Of a stretch of 18,745 nt of DNA, positions 15,600-18,745 are shown in pieces. Every line of letters starts with the position of its first letter. The first letter of the stretch is position 1. Both the position numbers and the translations under genes were made by a program. Location: NCBI GenBank assembly GCA_009695405.1, contig SIAZ01000033.1:1-18745 (forward strand), given 5' to 3'. The stretch comes from Pedosphaera sp. (GTDB lineage: Bacteria > Verrucomicrobiota > Verrucomicrobiia > Limisphaerales > UBA9464). The notes under the pieces were generated by a model. The model saw only the letters and a program-made list of their open reading frames with translations, did no database searches and was not told the origin of the DNA.

Positions 15600-15911
15600 A
15601 CTGCAGCGTTCTTCTATCTCTTCTATATCTCTTCTATGACTGCACGTATTAATTCCGAGTCTTTGCCTTTTCAGGATTCATATTTAGCTTGCTAATATTT
15701 CATCTAGAAGCTGTCACGTTTTTTAAAATACGTACAACTTTAAATGCATCCTCGGCGATCAATAATGAACTTTCTAAAAACGTAACCTAGTTAAGTCAAA
15801 CCAGAGAAGGTTTCAATAAAAATGTTAATTTGCGGAGGAGGAAGATTTACCATGATCCATGGATCTATTTTTCTCCGCAGCGGAGAGGTGAGTTCAAAAA
15901 GCAAATTCCTG
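15600..15911. other. Intergenic region upstream of the dehydrogenase gene, repeats but no gene
   Basis: TCTTCTAT occurs three times (15610-15617, 15619-15626, 15630-15637) just upstream of the dehydrogenase start. The stretch around 15700-15830 is AT-rich and may hold its promoter. TCTCCGC/GCGGAGA (15872-15886) is a perfect inverted repeat beside the 3' end of the aldolase gene, but it has a 1-base centre and no T run, so a terminator role is doubtful. Confidence 0.5.
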
Positions 15912-16742
15912 TTATCTGAGAAAAACCGCCGCTTGAATCGCCGTTGCACCGTCATGAACGATGGACATCAATGCCCGGGTCATCCCCGCTGGATTGGCGT
16001 GTTGAATGATGTTCCGGCCATACACAATCCCTGATGCCCCCTGGGTAATCAGGGTCTCGGTACGACTCAAAATCTCTGTGTCTGACGCCTTCCCACCCCC
16101 GCGTACCAACACCGGAATTCCACCGGCGATAGCCACAACGCGATGATACACTGAAACGTCGTCGGTTGGATCCGCCTTAATAATATCAGCCCCTAATTCC
16201 ACGGCTTGTCGCACCAAAGGTAGAATTCTTTCGAGATCCCCATCGACCATGTACCCGCCCGCTTTGGTGTTAGACTGAAACACCAACGGTTCAATCATCA
16301 GGGGCATAGCGTACCGATCACACTCCGGTTTAATTCGTAGAATATTTTGGATGCACTGATCCGTAACCTCGGGTTGTCCAGGGATCCGGAACAAATTGAC
16401 CACCACACAGGTTGCATCGACTCGCAAAGCTTGTTCGACGGGTTGCTCAATCATTCGACTAAAAAGGGTTCTGGGTAGGTCTTGCCCATAGACATTCGCC
16501 ACATCTGTCCGTAACACCAAGGCTGGCTTTTCCTTGCCCGCAATCATCTGCAGATGCCGTGCTTGCCCAAGAGTCAACTGAATGGCATCAGGCGCCGCCG
16601 AAACCACCGTTCGCACCGACGCTCCAATATCTTCAATGCCAGCGAGGAACCCGCGCTCGTTAAAGAAGCCATGATCGATCGCCACATCAAAGCAACGGGC
16701 GGACTTAGGATTAAAAAGACGATTTAGTCGGAACTGTTTCAT
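15912..16742 (-). CDS. Class I aldolase of the DeoC/FbaB/LacD superfamily
   Basis: The preferred start is ATG 16742 (MKQFRLNRLF, 276 residues), close to where the family begins; an in-frame ATG at 16832 would add 30 basic and aromatic residues. Features: an early acidic strand CFDVAIDHGFF with the conserved D-H; VVVNLFRIPG; and the Schiff-base lysine in ELGADIIKADPTDD (K189 from ATG 16742). The phosphate-binding strand VLVRGGGKAS follows. Family members cleave or form fructose-1,6-bisphosphate, tagatose-bisphosphate or related keto-sugars. The substrate cannot be chosen here. The gene is divergent from RNase D with 169 bases between starts, and next to a sugar-nucleotide gene; a shared operon with either is not indicated. 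Confidence 0.75.
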   Translation of the reverse strand: MKQFRLNRLFNPKSARCFDVAIDHGFFNERGFLAGIEDIGASVRTVVSAAPDAIQLTLGQARHLQMIAGKEKPALVLRTDVANVYGQDLPRTLFSRMIEQPVEQALRVDATCVVVNLFRIPGQPEVTDQCIQNILRIKPECDRYAMPLMIEPLVFQSNTKAGGYMVDGDLERILPLVRQAVELGADIIKADPTDDVSVYHRVVAIAGGIPVLVRGGGKASDTEILSRTETLITQGASGIVYGRNIIQHANPAGMTRALMSIVHDGATAIQAAVFLR

Positions 16743-16911
16743 TTGACGGGTGAACGATGGAAATGTCCAAGCCACCCGCCAATACCAATGTTGATAAATT
16801 TTTCTTTTTTTACCCACTTTAGACCAATCCATCGATGCTTAAGCTCTTTTTGCAAAACTCTCTAGATTTCAGTCTTCACGGGTCATCATTCCATGTTCAG
16901 TTTTACAACAC

Positions 16912-17973
16912 GTGATCAGTACCACCTCCGAAACGCGGGAGTTTGCCGCCCGAATGCATCAGGCAGAATGGATAGCTCTCGATACTGAGGCCGATTCTCT
17001 CCATGCCTATCCAGAGAAATTATGCCTCCTCCAAATTGCAATTCCTGGTGCTGCTGTTCTAGTAGATCCTCTGGCTGATCTTCACATTGAACCGGTCTGG
17101 AATGCTATGGTCGGTCATGAACTTATCTTCCACGCCGCTGATTACGATCTGCGACTCGTCTTTCGTGGTCATCATTTCCGGCCTCACCGTCTCTTTGACA
17201 CGATGCTCGCCGCCCGTTTACTCGGTGAACCTCGCTTTGGTCTCAATGATATCCTCACGAAACAACTCGGTATAACTCTTGAAAAGGGAGCCCAAAAAGC
17301 CAATTGGGGTATGCGACCGCTCACCGATAAAATGATCGAGTACGCCCTCAATGACGTACTCCATTTACATCCTCTCGCCGAAGCTCTCCGTCAACGCCTT
17401 ACCGATCTCGGGCGCCTCGATTGGCACCAACAAACCTGCAATCGACTCATCGACGACTGCTGCGTCCCTCAGCAAACTGACGACAATACGGTCTGGAGAA
17501 CTCGAGGTCATGATAAACTGTCCCCACTCGGTTTAGCTGTCCTCCGCGAAATTTGGCTCTGGCGCGAAAAAGAGGCTCTTCGGACCGGGCGGCCTCCTTT
17601 CTTCATTCTCCCACACGAACGGCTCACCTCTCTCGCCGACGAAGCCTCAGTGAAAGGCTCTAGTCGAGGCTTAGATTTTCCTCATTTTCTCACTTCCAAA
17701 CGGCGCTCTGCCCTGACCAATGCCGTTGATAGTGGACTCGATACCCCAGGGGGCCGTCTTCCTCAGCCTATTCGGACCGATTCACGCCGTATGTCTCGGT
17801 CTGAACTCGACGAAGCCGAACGTCTCGGGCAACGACGGGATGCGCGGGCGGCTGAACTCAATCTGGATCCAACCTTAGTCGCCTCCAAGGCTACCTTATT
17901 CGCTCTTGGACGCCGAGATTCTCAAGCTTGGAAAGCTCTCTTGCCGTGGCAATATGCCTTGCTAGCCGACTAA
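16912..17973 (+). CDS. rnd: Ribonuclease D
   Basis: This is a 353-residue protein from GTG 16912. It carries the DEDDy exonuclease motifs: D24 and E26 (IALDTEADSL), D79 (HAADYDLRLV), and Y144 with D148 (YALNDVLHL). Residues about 200-290 form an HRDC-like helical domain, as in RNase D. RNase D is a 3'-5' exoribonuclease acting in tRNA 3' end maturation and stable RNA decay. An ATG at 16893 is out of frame. The basic segment near 265-300 (KRRSAL, SRRMSRSEL) suits RNA binding. The identification is strong; the C-terminal boundary of the domains is approximate. Confidence 0.88.
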   Translation: MISTTSETREFAARMHQAEWIALDTEADSLHAYPEKLCLLQIAIPGAAVLVDPLADLHIEPVWNAMVGHELIFHAADYDLRLVFRGHHFRPHRLFDTMLAARLLGEPRFGLNDILTKQLGITLEKGAQKANWGMRPLTDKMIEYALNDVLHLHPLAEALRQRLTDLGRLDWHQQTCNRLIDDCCVPQQTDDNTVWRTRGHDKLSPLGLAVLREIWLWREKEALRTGRPPFFILPHERLTSLADEASVKGSSRGLDFPHFLTSKRRSALTNAVDSGLDTPGGRLPQPIRTDSRRMSRSELDEAERLGQRRDARAAELNLDPTLVASKATLFALGRRDSQAWKALLPWQYALLAD

Positions 17974-18141
17974 CCCACAGCCCTTGGTCCTCGTTTTTTT
18001 CTGGTTTTGGGTCTTAGTACACTTCCCGATTGCCTCTCAAACATGCCATTGCTCAGCGATAATAAGACGAGTCCTTTTTATCCAGCCTGCTAACTTCGGA
18101 TTTCCTCGCCTTCTCACCCTGTCAATCCGTAGAAGGGACTC

Positions 18142-18606
18142 GTGCATTCCCTCCATCATCTGCGAGCTGGGGTTATCGGTACCGGCTTCATAGGCCCCGT
18201 CCATATCGAAGCCCTACGCCGACTCGGAGTTCAGGTCTTGGCTGTTTGTGGTTCCACTCGGTCGGCTCAAGCGTGCGCTGATCGCTGGAGCATTCCTGAG
18301 GTCTATGGAGACTACGATTTTCAAGCTCTAATCCACTCGCCCAATGTGGATGTAGTCCATATTACTTCACCCAATAAGGATCACGTTGAACAAGCTTTGG
18401 CCGCACTCAAAGCCGGTAAACATGTGATTTGTGAAAAGCCTCTGGGGATGAACACACGGGAAACCGCTCGGGTTCTCAAAGCGACACGCCACCCCAAAGC
18501 TCCGGTCTTCGCCGTTAACTACATGTGCCGCTTCTTTCCCGCTGTTCTTCAGATGCGAGCCCTGATCGCTCGGGGTGATTTGGGCCGAATTCTTCATGCG
18601 CCGTAA
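18142..18606 (+). pseudogene. Truncated Gfo/Idh/MocA oxidoreductase (N-terminal domain only)
   Basis: This frame encodes 154 residues from GTG 18142. It has the dinucleotide-binding motif GVIGTGFIGPVH, then VDVVHITSPNKDHVEQAL, and the family motif KHVICEKPLGMNTRETA with the expected EKP. Family members have about 330-400 residues; the C-terminal domain is missing. The reading stops at TAA 18604-18606, which is the first base group of a repeat-rich sequence and falls after GDLGRILHA, a point where intact proteins continue. This looks like disruption by an inserted element. The NAD-dependent sugar oxidoreductase role is known for the family; the original substrate is unknown. The fragment probably has lost its function. 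Confidence 0.8.
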
Positions 18607-18677
18607 CTCAAAAGGGGGTGTTACCCAAGACGAGGCCGGAAAATGCTCCGGTTGACTCAAAAGTGGTGTTACCCAAA
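18604..18677. repeat. Two 25-base near-identical repeats, likely end of an insertion element
   Basis: A motif of the form ACTCAAAAG, a G-rich stretch, then GGTGTTACCCAA occurs at 18606-18628 and again at 18655-18676, with a period of about 49 bases and one base difference in length. The first copy begins where the oxidoreductase reading frame ends. Tandem terminal repeats are typical of some transposons such as the IS21 family, but no transposase is in view, so the family is not settled. Confidence 0.6.
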
Positions 18678-18745
18678 GTCCCCTGAAATTTGGAAGCGAA
18701 GGAAGCCGGGGCCCGGTGGCAGTCCGGCCTCCCTCGTTCCCGTTT
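18678..18745. other. Sequence beyond the terminal repeats, probably inside the inserted element
   Basis: No gene can be recognised in these 68 bases. The region is GC-rich with an imperfect inverted GCCGGGGCCCGG. It continues past the right edge. Confidence 0.35.

Noticed and set aside
15852..16034. Plus-strand 60-residue frame with a strong GGAGGAGG (15834-15841) ten bases before its ATG
   Set aside because: It overlaps the aldolase gene on the opposite strand for most of its length, the protein has no recognisable motif, and the purine run may be chance. Transcript data would be needed.
1..18745. CRISPR array
   Set aside because: No regularly spaced repeats of about 25-40 bases with unique spacers were seen; the repeats present are short or two-copy.

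Overview
The window looks like chromosome of a member of the PVC superphylum, most likely Verrucomicrobiota. The main reasons are the 955-residue secreted protein joining a beta-propeller, HEAT-like repeats and a C-terminal CxxCH cytochrome c, an architecture typical of Planctomycetes and Verrucomicrobia, and an integrase of a kind I associate with Verrucomicrobia. Shine-Dalgarno sequences are rare here. This assignment is inferred from gene families only.

Left part (1 to about 6754): accessory, island-like DNA. The largest item is a reading frame on the minus strand from 3328 that is still open at the left edge (1109 codons seen). It encodes a NERD nuclease-like domain, a degenerate protein kinase, a second, largely intact kinase, and a P-loop ATPase region with a cysteine cluster. 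This arrangement recalls the kinases of phage-defence systems such as PglW of BREX type 2. Next come a minus-strand XRE-like regulator (3693-4382), a divergent plus-strand pair made of a protein with two tandem Phd/YefM-like halves (4459-4935) and a small excisionase-like protein (4932-5330), and a minus-strand tyrosine recombinase (5478-6545) that lacks the usual first catalytic arginine. Upstream of the recombinase lie a near-perfect palindrome, several helically spaced direct repeats, and a 24-base piece matching the 3' end of a tRNA-Cys gene. Together these resemble the control and attachment region of an integrative element.

Right part (about 6800 to 18603): mostly backbone-like genes. 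A sugar isomerase/epimerase-like TIM-barrel protein (6991-7809) is followed by an RbsD/FucU mutarotase-like protein (7860-8306), with three exact CCCTAAA repeats just before the latter's start. Then come a convergent YkvA/DUF1232 membrane-type protein, the large cytochrome protein, a PhoB/PhoR-like two-component pair three bases apart, a nucleotide-sugar dehydrogenase (minus), a class I aldolase of the DeoC/FbaB/LacD group (minus) and an RNase D (plus).

Right edge (18142-18745): a Gfo/Idh/MocA oxidoreductase is cut off at 154 residues, exactly where a repeat-rich sequence begins (two copies of an ACTCAAAAG...GGTGTTACCCAA motif, 49 bases apart). This looks like the end of an inserted mobile element.

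The best candidate for a new system is the left island: a multi-domain NERD/kinase/ATPase protein next to a double-Phd regulator module and an unusual integrase. Its downstream partners, if any, lie beyond the left edge.
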